Source: Betaproteobacteria bacterium UBA2293
GTDB taxonomy: Bacteria; Pseudomonadota; Gammaproteobacteria; Burkholderiales; Rhodocyclaceae
Direction: 5' to 3'
Assembly: GCA_002345845.1 (NCBI GenBank)
Contig: DDWF01000016.1
Span: forward strand, 593-13,995
DNA: 13,403 nt
Shown: piece by piece, positions 7,508 to 13,403 of the stretch
Numbering within the stretch: position 1 is the stretch's first letter
Layout of the letters: every line of letters starts with the position of its first letter
The notes under the pieces: model-generated
The model's input: the letters and a program-made list of their open reading frames with translations, nothing else
Told to the model about the DNA's origin: nothing
Database searches by the model: none
Translations under genes and position numbers: made by a program

Positions 7508-8446
7508 CTACATCAGGCCGAGGCTCTCCTCAACGCCCAGATGCACATTCATCGCCTGCACTGCGGCGCCGGAAGCGCCCTTGCCGAGGTTGTCCAGGCG
7601 GCCGATGACCAGCATGCGCTCATCGTTGCCGAAGACAAACAGATCGACTCGGTTGCTGTCGTTGCTGGCCTCGACATTGAAGAAACCACCATCGGTATTG
7701 GCGTCGAGATCGACCGGGGCAACGCGGATGAAGGCTTCGCCGGCATAGTAATCGGCGATGATCTTCTGCACGTCGGCCGGTGACGCCGGGCGGCTGAACT
7801 GCCGTGGATGCAGGTAGGCAGTCATGGCCAGGCCCTTGTAGAACGGCCCGACGATGGGCTGGAAGATCGGCGCCACAGTCAAACCGGTGTACGCCTGCAT
7901 TTCCGGCAGGTGCTTGTGGGCCAGGGCGAGGGCGTAGGGGCGCGGGGCGTCAATGCGGTCTGGCCCCTGGTAATGGGCGATCATCGATTTGCCGCCGCCG
8001 GAATAGCCGGTGATGGAATTGGCGGCGATCTGCGTGTCGGCCGGCAGCAGGCCGCTGGCGACCAGCGGGCGCAGGGCCAGGATGAAGGCCGAGGCATGGC
8101 AGCCGGGGTTGGCGATGCGCTTGCTGGCGCGGATCCGGGCGCGCTGATCCGGGCCCAGTTCCGGCAGGCCGAAAGTCCACGCCGGATTGACGCGGTGCGC
8201 GGTCGAGGCATCGATGATGCAGGTGTTCGGGTTGTCCACCAGCGTCACCGATTCCTTGGCGGCCTCGTCCGGCAGGCACAGGAAGGTAACGTCGGAGGCG
8301 TTGATCAGGCGCTTGCGCTCGGCCAGGTCCTTGCGCTTGTCGGAATCGATCTTCAGCAGTTCGATATCGGCGCGCTTGGCCAGGTATTCGTTGATCTGCA
8401 GGCCGGTAGTGCCTTCCTGGCCGTCGACAAAGACTTTGTAGGTCAT
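7508..8446 (-). CDS. argC: N-acetyl-gamma-glutamyl-phosphate reductase, type 2 (short form)
   Basis: 312 residues from the chosen start. ArgC reduces N-acetyl-glutamyl phosphate to the semialdehyde with NADPH, the third step of arginine synthesis. The N-terminal Rossmann region starts [14 protein letters not shown] (residues 5-18). The catalytic cysteine is Cys116 in [18 protein letters not shown], and GYSGGGK at 147-153 is typical of the family. The short length and the [10 protein letters not shown] start mark the type-2 subgroup rather than the approximately 345-residue type 1. The ATG at 8446 is chosen because the product then begins directly at the Rossmann strand; the open frame goes 15 codons further upstream but that part does not look like the family. 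It lies downstream of efp on the same strand but behind a strong terminator. Confidence 0.93.
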   Translation of the reverse strand: MTYKVFVDGQEGTTGLQINEYLAKRADIELLKIDSDKRKDLAERKRLINASDVTFLCLPDEAAKESVTLVDNPNTCIIDASTAHRVNPAWTFGLPELGPDQRARIRASKRIANPGCHASAFILALRPLVASGLLPADTQIAANSITGYSGGGKSMIAHYQGPDRIDAPRPYALALAHKHLPEMQAYTGLTVAPIFQPIVGPFYKGLAMTAYLHPRQFSRPASPADVQKIIADYYAGEAFIRVAPVDLDANTDGGFFNVEASNDSNRVDLFVFGNDERMLVIGRLDNLGKGASGAAVQAMNVHLGVEESLGLM

Positions 8447-8486
8447 GGGGAATCCGGAGTGGGGTGGGTCAAGGGAAGGATTCTGG

Positions 8487-8518
8487 CACAAAACAAACGG
8501 GCAGCCGAAGCTGCCCGT
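8487..8518 (-). terminator. Rho-independent terminator after efp with UUCG loop
   Basis: On the - strand, ACGGGCAGC and GCTGCCCGT form a perfect 9-pair stem closed by the tetraloop TTCG between C and G, the extra-stable cUUCGg type. It is followed by TTTGTTTTGTG. It lies 22 bases past the efp stop, before argC. Confidence 0.92.
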
Positions 8519-8540
8519 CGTTTGCCAGCCGGAAGCGGAG

Positions 8541-9098
8541 TTACTTGGTACGGCTGCGATACTCGTCAGTGCGCGTATCGATTTCGATCTTGTCGCCGAT
8601 TTCGACGAAGGCCGGCACCGGCAGTTCGAAACCGGTGGAAATCTTGGCCGGCTTCATGACCTTGCCCGAGGTGTCGCCCTTGACGGCCGGCTCGGTGTAG
8701 ATGACTTCACGGACCAGCGAGTTCGGCATTTCGACGGAGATGGCTTTGCCGTCGTAAAACACGACTTCGCACGGCATGTCGGCTTCCAGATACTTCAGTG
8801 CGTCGACCATGTTTTCGGCTTCGACTTCGAACTGGTTGTAGTCGGCGTCCATGAACACGTACATCGGATCAGCGAAGTAGGAATAGGTGACTTCCTTCTT
8901 GTCGAGGACGACGACTTCGAATTTGTCGTCAGCCTTGTAGACCGCTTCCGACGGATTGCCGGACAGCAGGTTCTTGAGCTTCATCTTGACGACGGCGGCG
9001 TTGCGGCCGGACTTGTTGTACTCGGTCTTCTGGACGACGAGTGGGTCGGCACCAACCATAATGACGTTGCCGGAGCGGAGTTCCATTGCGGTCTTCAT
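8541..9098 (-). CDS. efp: Translation elongation factor P, Arg32 type
   Basis: 185 residues, full length. EF-P enters the ribosome between the P and E sites and relieves stalling at polyproline stretches. Domain I (about 1-64) carries the modification loop [17 protein letters not shown] with Arg32 at its tip. Domains II and III are OB folds, with [15 protein letters not shown] at 70-84 and the signature [13 protein letters not shown] near the C-terminus. In the EarP-dependent subgroup, Arg32 is rhamnosylated; lysine-type EF-Ps instead use EpmA/EpmB. The neighbouring earP gene supports this assignment. The ATG at 9098 gives the MKTA start seen in Pseudomonas EF-P and puts Arg at position 32 exactly; the next Met (codon 5) would shift it. 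A -10-like box lies 44 bases upstream, and a strong terminator follows. Confidence 0.98.
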   Translation of the reverse strand: MKTAMELRSGNVIMVGADPLVVQKTEYNKSGRNAAVVKMKLKNLLSGNPSEAVYKADDKFEVVVLDKKEVTYSYFADPMYVFMDADYNQFEVEAENMVDALKYLEADMPCEVVFYDGKAISVEMPNSLVREVIYTEPAVKGDTSGKVMKPAKISTGFELPVPAFVEIGDKIEIDTRTDEYRSRTK

Positions 9099-9141
9099 TC
9101 GGGATTCTCTAAGCTAAGGATCGGAAAAGGAAAAACGTAAA

Positions 9142-9147
9142 ATTATA
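9142..9147 (-). promoter_or_regulatory. Candidate -10 box for efp
   Basis: The - strand reads TATAAT, a perfect sigma70 -10 hexamer, 44 bases before the efp ATG. No good -35 is present at 16-18 bases (the 17-base position reads CGTCAA), nor an extended TGn. The hexamer contains the earP stop codon TAA. It would give a leader of about 36 bases and let efp be made in excess of EarP (inference). Confidence 0.5.
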
Positions 9148-10219
9148 CCTTGGCAGCAGCAAAGTTGACGAGGGCTGTCGTCAGGTCGGGTTGCCGGGCC
9201 AGTTCTCCTGCCCATTGACTGTTGTGGAGGGCAATTTCCCGGTTTTGGGCGACGAAAGCCGGCCAGATGTCGGCAATATCGTGACCGCTGTTCCAGGCCG
9301 TGAACAGGGCGCGCACGACCTTCGGCAGTGCGTTATCCATGGCTAAGCAATAGCGATCCATGAAGGCCTCCAGCTTGATAAGGTGTGCCGCATCATCCTG
9401 CGGATAGATCTGCCAGACGAAGGGCCGGCCGGCCCATTGGGCGCGGACGAACGAATCTTCGCCGCGGACGAAGTTGATGGCGCAGCGGCGCAGCAGGGCA
9501 TCGTAGTCATCCATTGGCAGGAAGGCGATCGGCATGATGCGGGCAGCACCGATTTGCCACGGACCGTCGCCGCCCAGGGCAGCGCGCACGGCCAACAGTG
9601 GTTTGCCCGGCGGGACGTGGCAGACGACCGGGTGCGGACTGGCGGCAAGGGCCGTGAGCAGACTGGCGACCGGTGCCGTGTCGTAGCAGAACAGGCTGAT
9701 TTCCAGCGTTTCGGAGTCTTCCTGCGGTACCGGCAGGGGCAGGCCGGCTTCGCGCAGCAGGCCGCCGGTGGCCGGCGAAAACCCGGGAAAGAAGAAGTGC
9801 TTGACCAGCGGCAGCGTCGGGTGAGGCGATGCCATCCCATGACAGCTTTCCGCCCAGGCTTCGGCGGTCAGATATTCGAGATTGATCCAGCGTGGCTTCG
9901 GCGTCGCTGCTGCCATCGCCGCGACGTAGGCCGGCGGCAGTTCGCAGGCGAAGGCTTCGACGACCACCTCGGCCACCCGGTCGGTCATGAAATCCTCCGT
10001 CCACAGCCGAATTTCGATGCCCTGGACCTGCTGCGCCGGCAAGCTGGCATCGCATTCCGGGCAGATCGGCGCCAGGCTGGCCAGGTCGTCCACCCATAGC
10101 CGGATGGCCTTGCCGTGCTCGTGCGCCAGTTGCCGGGCGAGGCGCCAGCAGACGCCGATGTCGCCGTAATTGTCGATGACGCGGCAGAAGATGTCCCAAT
10201 GAAGCTGCATGGTCGGCAT
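9143..10219 (-). CDS. earP: EF-P arginine rhamnosyltransferase EarP
   Basis: 358 residues from the chosen start. EarP is a GT-B inverting glycosyltransferase that moves rhamnose from dTDP-L-rhamnose to Arg32 of EF-P, needed for EF-P activity in this subgroup. The N-terminal block WDIFCRVIDNYGDIGVCWRLARQL (residues 8-31) contains Asp16 and Asp20, equivalent to the Asp13/Asp17 known to matter in the Pseudomonas enzyme. The donor-site block INFVRGEDSFVRAQWAGRPFVWQIYPQ (248-274) contains the conserved Arg252-Gly-Glu254-Asp. The start at 10219 is favoured by a GCGGGA stretch about 7 bases upstream. The ATG at 10210 (MQLHW) matches the family N-terminal length better and is nearly as likely; 10237 is also open. 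It lies upstream of its substrate gene efp and diverges from the udg gene. Confidence 0.95.
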   Translation of the reverse strand: MPTMQLHWDIFCRVIDNYGDIGVCWRLARQLAHEHGKAIRLWVDDLASLAPICPECDASLPAQQVQGIEIRLWTEDFMTDRVAEVVVEAFACELPPAYVAAMAAATPKPRWINLEYLTAEAWAESCHGMASPHPTLPLVKHFFFPGFSPATGGLLREAGLPLPVPQEDSETLEISLFCYDTAPVASLLTALAASPHPVVCHVPPGKPLLAVRAALGGDGPWQIGAARIMPIAFLPMDDYDALLRRCAINFVRGEDSFVRAQWAGRPFVWQIYPQDDAAHLIKLEAFMDRYCLAMDNALPKVVRALFTAWNSGHDIADIWPAFVAQNREIALHNSQWAGELARQPDLTTALVNFAAAKV

Positions 10220-10235
10220 GTTAACATCCCGCCCC

Positions 10236-10895
10236 ATGTCAGCATCTGCCCCCCTCTTTCAAGACCCGCTCGGCTGCACGGCTTGCCCGCGCCTGGCCGA
10301 GCATCTGGCGACGATTCGCCGCCGCGATCCCAACTGGCACGCCTTGCCGGTGCCGGCTTTTGGCTCGCTATCCGCCGAATTACTGGTGCTTGGCCTCGGG
10401 CCGGGCGAACGCGGTGCCAATCGTACCGGCCGGCCATTTACCGGTGACGTGGCCGGCGAATTGCTCTATCCGGCCTTGCATCGCTTCGGCTTCGCTACGG
10501 CTGCCGCCGCGCTCGGGCCTGACGACTGGGCTAATCCGGCGATGTGCCTGGAGAATTGCCGCATCACCAATGCCGTGCGCTGCCTGCCGCCGGCCAACAA
10601 GCCGATGACCGCCGAGATCCGCCAATGCAACGGCCACCTCAAGGCCGAACTGGTGGCGATGCCGCGGCTGAAGGTGATCGTCGCTCTCGGCACCGTCGCC
10701 CATCAGGCGCTGTTGTGGACCTACGGCCTGAAGCCGGCCCATTTTAAGTTCGCCCACAACGTCCGCCACGATCTGCCGGACGGCCGCATCCTGATCGACA
10801 GCTATCACTGCAGTGGCTACAACTGGCGCACCGGCCGGCTGTCGCGGGAAAGTTTCGAAGCCGTCTTTGCCGGCGTCAAAGAACTGCTCGGCTAA
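10236..10895 (+). CDS. Uracil-DNA glycosylase, family 5-like (4Fe-4S type)
   Basis: 219 residues. It is likely to remove uracil, and perhaps other deaminated bases, from DNA to begin base-excision repair. Motif A reads GLGPGERGANRTGRPFTGD at 53-71, the family-5 (UDGb) style rather than the family-4 GExPG form. Four cysteines suit a 4Fe-4S cluster: Cys14 and Cys17 near the N-terminus, Cys116 and Cys131 around NAVRCLPPANKPMTAEIRQC. VIVALGTVAHQALL at 148-161 is also typical. The C-terminal motif is SYHCSGYNWRTGRL at 189-202, where family members I recall have His-Pro-Ser; here Pro is replaced by Cys. Starts at 10209 and 10218 are also open but would overlap earP; 10236 begins just before the CxxC. 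No clear ribosome site is seen. uvrC follows after 15 bases, so this looks like a DNA-repair pair. Confidence 0.88.
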   Translation: MSASAPLFQDPLGCTACPRLAEHLATIRRRDPNWHALPVPAFGSLSAELLVLGLGPGERGANRTGRPFTGDVAGELLYPALHRFGFATAAAALGPDDWANPAMCLENCRITNAVRCLPPANKPMTAEIRQCNGHLKAELVAMPRLKVIVALGTVAHQALLWTYGLKPAHFKFAHNVRHDLPDGRILIDSYHCSGYNWRTGRLSRESFEAVFAGVKELLG

Positions 10896-10910
10896 CAACT
10901 GCAGTCGCCC

Positions 10911-12740
10911 ATGGCCTTCGACGCCAAGTCCTTCCTCGCTTCGCTGACCGAGCTACCCGGCGTTTATCGCATGCTCGGTGCCGAGGGTGCCGTGCTCTAT
11001 GTCGGCAAGGCCAAGAACCTGAAGAAGCGGGTAGCCTCCTACTTCCGCGACAACCTCTCCAGCCCGCGCATCGCGCACATGGTCAGCCAGATCGCCGCCA
11101 TCGAGACGACGCCGACGCGCACCGAGGCCGAAGCGCTGCTGCTGGAAAACAACCTGATCAAGTCGCTGGCGCCGCGCTACAACATCCTGTTCCGCGACGA
11201 CAAGTCCTATCCCTATATCGTGCTCAGCCGCGGCCAGTATCCTCGCCTCGGCTTTTACCGCGGCAACCCGGACCGCAAGGCTGACTACTACGGACCTTAT
11301 CCGTCGAGCTGGGCGGTGCGCGACAGCATCCAGTTGCTGCAGAAAATGTTCCGCCTGCGCACCTGCGAGGACAGTGTCTTCGCCAACCGTTCGCGGCCAT
11401 GCCTGCTGTACCAGATCAAGCGCTGCAGTGGCCCCTGCGTCGATTTCATCGCCCCGGAAGATTACGCCGCCGACGTGCAGCTGGCGGCGATGTTCCTGTC
11501 TGGCAAGCAGCAGGAAGTCACCAAACGCCTGACCCGTTCGATGGAAGAGGCCTCGGCGCGACTGGCCTTCGAGCAGGCCGCGATTTTCCGCGACCAGATC
11601 CAGTCGCTGCATCAGGTGCAGGAAAAGCAGTTCGTCTCCAGCAGCAAGGGCGAGGATGTCGATATTGTCGTCGCCGTGAAGGAGGCCGGGCAGCTATGCG
11701 TCAATCTGGCGATGGTGCGCGGCGGCCGCCATCTTGGCGACCGGCCATTCTTCCCGAGCAACGCCGGCGAGTCGACGGCGGGCGATGCCACGGCGGCCTT
11801 CATTCGTCAACATTACGCCGTCCATCCGGCGCCGGTGCGGCTGCTGGTCTCGCCCCCGCCGAATGAGGAAGAGGAGGCCGACAGCGCCGCCACGCTGGCC
11901 GAACTGGCCGGGCGCCCGGTGCCGATCCAGGAGGCGCGTAGCCTGACGCAGAAAGCCTGGGTCGAGATGGCGGTGCAGAACGCCCGGCTGGCGATCCTGG
12001 CGCGCAACCAGGCGACAGCGCAGCAGGAACAGCGGCTGGCCGCCTTGCAGGAAGCGCTGCAGTTGGCCGAGCCGATCAGTCGCATCGAATGCTTCGACAT
12101 CAGTCACACCATGGGCGAGAAGGCCGTCGCCTCCTGCGTGGTGTACGACGGCAACAAGATGAAGAAGAGCGACTACCGCCGCTTCAACATCCGTGACATC
12201 ACGCCCGGCGACGACTATGCAGCGATGCGTCAGGCTGTCACGCGCCGCTACGATGGCATCGCGCATGGGGCAGAAGCGGGCGAGGGCGTGGCGCCTGACC
12301 TGATCCTGATCGACGGCGGCAAGGGGCAGGTGGCCTCGGCCTGGGCGGCGCTGGCTGATCTCGGCCTGACGCATCTCAACATGGTCGGCGTCGCCAAAGG
12401 TGAGGAGCGCAAGCCCGGTCTGGAAAGCCTGATCTTTCCCGAGGCCGTCGATCGGCCGCCGCTCAACCTGCCGTCCGACCATCCGGCCCTGCACCTGATC
12501 CAGGAAGTGCGCGACGAGGCTCACCGTTTCGCCATCACCGGCCATCGCGCCCAGCGCGGCAAAGCGCGCAAGACCTCGACGCTGGAAAGCCTGCCCGGCG
12601 TCGGCCCGGCCCGGCGCAAGGCGCTGGTCGCCCGTTTTGGCGGCATTGCCGGAGTGTTGGCGGCAAGCCCGGAGCAACTCGCCGAGGTGCCCGGGATCAG
12701 CCGCGAGATGGCCGAGAAGATTCATTCCGCTTTACACTGA
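10911..12740 (+). CDS. uvrC: Excinuclease ABC subunit C
   Basis: 609 residues, matching E. coli UvrC (610). UvrC makes both cuts around a DNA lesion marked by UvrA/UvrB. Domains in order: GIY-YIG nuclease (about 14-92, with PGVYRM and LYVGKAKNLKKRVASYF), which makes the 3' cut; a cysteine cluster Cys152, Cys164, Cys172, Cys176 that fits the Fe-S site reported for UvrC; the UVR UvrB-binding helix pair (about 202-237); the RNase H-like endonuclease for the 5' cut, with Asp396 in DISH, Asp468 in LILIDGGKGQ and His538 in DEAHRFA; and tandem helix-hairpin-helix motifs at 558-606 (LPGVGPARRKAL and VPGISREMAEKI). All key residues are present. The start ATG is weakly supported by upstream sequence but fits the family N-terminus. 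pgsA follows after 6 bases, the common uvrC-pgsA order. Confidence 0.98.
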   Translation: MAFDAKSFLASLTELPGVYRMLGAEGAVLYVGKAKNLKKRVASYFRDNLSSPRIAHMVSQIAAIETTPTRTEAEALLLENNLIKSLAPRYNILFRDDKSYPYIVLSRGQYPRLGFYRGNPDRKADYYGPYPSSWAVRDSIQLLQKMFRLRTCEDSVFANRSRPCLLYQIKRCSGPCVDFIAPEDYAADVQLAAMFLSGKQQEVTKRLTRSMEEASARLAFEQAAIFRDQIQSLHQVQEKQFVSSSKGEDVDIVVAVKEAGQLCVNLAMVRGGRHLGDRPFFPSNAGESTAGDATAAFIRQHYAVHPAPVRLLVSPPPNEEEEADSAATLAELAGRPVPIQEARSLTQKAWVEMAVQNARLAILARNQATAQQEQRLAALQEALQLAEPISRIECFDISHTMGEKAVASCVVYDGNKMKKSDYRRFNIRDITPGDDYAAMRQAVTRRYDGIAHGAEAGEGVAPDLILIDGGKGQVASAWAALADLGLTHLNMVGVAKGEERKPGLESLIFPEAVDRPPLNLPSDHPALHLIQEVRDEAHRFAITGHRAQRGKARKTSTLESLPGVGPARRKALVARFGGIAGVLAASPEQLAEVPGISREMAEKIHSALH

Positions 12741-12746
12741 CGGCCT

Positions 12747-13328
12747 ATGCCCTTCAATCTGCCCATCCTGCTGACCTGGTTACGCATCGTCGCCATCCCG
12801 CTGCTGATTGCACTCTATTTTTTGCCGACTGCCTGGATGACACAGTATGAGCGCGACCTGTTCGCGACCCTCCTGTTCATCGCGGCCGCCATAACCGACT
12901 GGGCCGATGGCTACCTGGCCCGCAAGCTGGACCAGACTTCTGCCTTCGGCGCCTTCCTTGATCCCGTCGCCGACAAGCTGATGGTGGCGGCGGCGTTGAT
13001 CGTTCTGGTCCAGCTTGGCCGTACTGACGCGATCGTGGCGATGATCATCATCGGTCGGGAAATCACCATTTCGGCCTTGCGCGAATGGATGGCCAAGATC
13101 GGCGCGGCCAAGAGCGTCGCTGTCTCAATGCTCGGCAAGATCAAGACCGCTGCGCAGATGACGGCGATTCCGCTATTGCTGTATCACGTGCCGCTGTTCG
13201 GCATCGACGTCCGCGAGGTCGGCAACTGGCTGATCTGGATCGCCGCCTTGCTGACATTGTGGTCGATGGGCTATTACCTGCGCATGGCCTGGCCGGAAAT
13301 CGCCAAACGGTCTGCTGACAAGGCATAG
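12747..13328 (+). CDS. pgsA: CDP-diacylglycerol--glycerol-3-phosphate 3-phosphatidyltransferase
   Basis: 193 residues. PgsA makes phosphatidylglycerol phosphate from CDP-diacylglycerol and glycerol 3-phosphate, the committed step to phosphatidylglycerol and cardiolipin. The CDP-alcohol phosphotransferase signature fits exactly: Asp51, Asp54-Gly55, Ala58-Arg59, Gly68, Asp72 and Asp76 with the standard spacing. The protein is an inner-membrane protein with several hydrophobic segments (about 6-28, 38-50, 77-91, 93-107, 125-145 and 155-175). The N-terminus NLPILLTWLRIVAIPLL is typical of the family. The start ATG lies 6 bases after the uvrC stop, so co-transcription is likely. The tRNA promoter begins 6 bases past its stop. 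Confidence 0.97.
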   Translation: MPFNLPILLTWLRIVAIPLLIALYFLPTAWMTQYERDLFATLLFIAAAITDWADGYLARKLDQTSAFGAFLDPVADKLMVAAALIVLVQLGRTDAIVAMIIIGREITISALREWMAKIGAAKSVAVSMLGKIKTAAQMTAIPLLLYHVPLFGIDVREVGNWLIWIAALLTLWSMGYYLRMAWPEIAKRSADKA

Positions 13329-13334
13329 AGAGTG

Positions 13335-13362
13335 TTGACAATACAAACGAGGCGTCTATAAT
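13335..13362 (+). promoter_or_regulatory. Consensus sigma70 promoter for the tRNA gene
   Basis: TTGACA at 13335-13340 and TATAAT at 13357-13362, both perfect, are separated by 16 bases. The bases right after the -10 (GCGCGCTC) form a GC-rich discriminator, typical of stable-RNA promoters under stringent control. Expected transcription start is near 13369, about 10 bases before the tRNA. Confidence 0.93.
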
Positions 13363-13378
13363 GCGCGCTCTGTTTGAC

Positions 13379-13403
13379 GCGGCAGTAGCTCAGTTGGTAG
13401 AGC
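13379..13403 (+). tRNA. tRNA, probably tRNA-Gly, 5' part only
   Basis: The first 25 bases of a tRNA are seen before the window ends: a 7-base acceptor strand GCGGCAG, T8 and A9, the D-stem GCTC (13388-13391) pairing with GAGC (13400-13403), and the D-loop AGTTGGTA with the conserved GG. The anticodon is outside the window. Glycine (GCC) is inferred from the GCGG start and from the pgsA-glyW-cysT-leuZ order known in E. coli. Confidence 0.85.

Noticed and set aside
8447..8486. Possible argC promoter (TTGACC near 8466-8471, CAGAAT nearer the terminator, - strand)
   Set aside because: The two boxes are in the wrong order for one promoter, and neither has a partner at 16-18 bases.
7808..8659. + strand open frame opposite argC and the end of efp
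   Set aside because: It crosses the efp terminator and two recognised - strand genes, which marks it as a shadow.
9383..10099. + strand open frame opposite earP
   Set aside because: earP motifs are clear on the - strand; the + product shows no domain.
11694..12725. Long - strand open frame opposite uvrC
   Set aside because: uvrC has all domains and catalytic residues on the + strand; the antisense product is low-complexity and has no recognisable motif.
1..13403. CRISPR arrays, insertion sequences, prophage or integron parts
   Set aside because: No spaced direct repeats, transposase or integrase motifs, or attachment-site duplications were seen. The tRNA at the right edge could be an integration site, but the window ends there.

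Overview
This window is a stretch of core chromosome from a GC-rich betaproteobacterium. The gene order lepA-lepB-DUF4845-rnc-era-recO-pdxJ-acpS-nagZ, the EarP/Arg32-type EF-P pair and the short type-2 ArgC all fit the Rhodocyclales (a Dechloromonas/Azospira-like organism). That placement is inferred from synteny and protein style, not from a search. Coding density is very high. The longest stretch without a gene is about 94 bases (8447-8540), so there is no gene-free stretch above 300 bases.

Region 1 (1-7459, + strand) is one long, tightly packed gene string. It holds the C-terminal part of lepA (translation factor), lepB (signal peptidase I), a small DUF4845 membrane protein, rnc (RNase III), era (ribosome-assembly GTPase), recO (recombination mediator), pdxJ (vitamin B6 synthesis), acpS (ACP activation), nagZ (peptidoglycan recycling) and corA (divalent cation transport). 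Four junctions are 4-base ATGA overlaps and one is a 1-base overlap, which suggests an operon with translational coupling. A bidirectional hairpin terminator (7459-7484) closes it.

Region 2 (7508-10219, - strand) reads earP, then efp, then argC in the direction of transcription. EarP rhamnosylates EF-P at a specific arginine, and this EF-P has Arg at position 32 in the expected loop. A consensus -10 box lies across the earP stop codon, and a strong UUCG-loop terminator follows efp. argC therefore probably has its own weak promoter or depends on readthrough.

Region 3 (10236-13403, + strand) is divergent from earP by only about 16 bases. It holds a family-5-like uracil-DNA glycosylase, uvrC (excision nuclease) and pgsA (phosphatidylglycerophosphate synthase). 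A textbook sigma70 promoter then leads into a tRNA gene, probably tRNA-Gly, cut off by the window end.

I found no previously undescribed system; this is housekeeping sequence. The clearest anomaly is an 80-base AT-rich island (about 31% GC against about 64% just upstream) inside nagZ. It carries an inverted repeat and promoter-like boxes, and looks like a recombined or regulatory patch.
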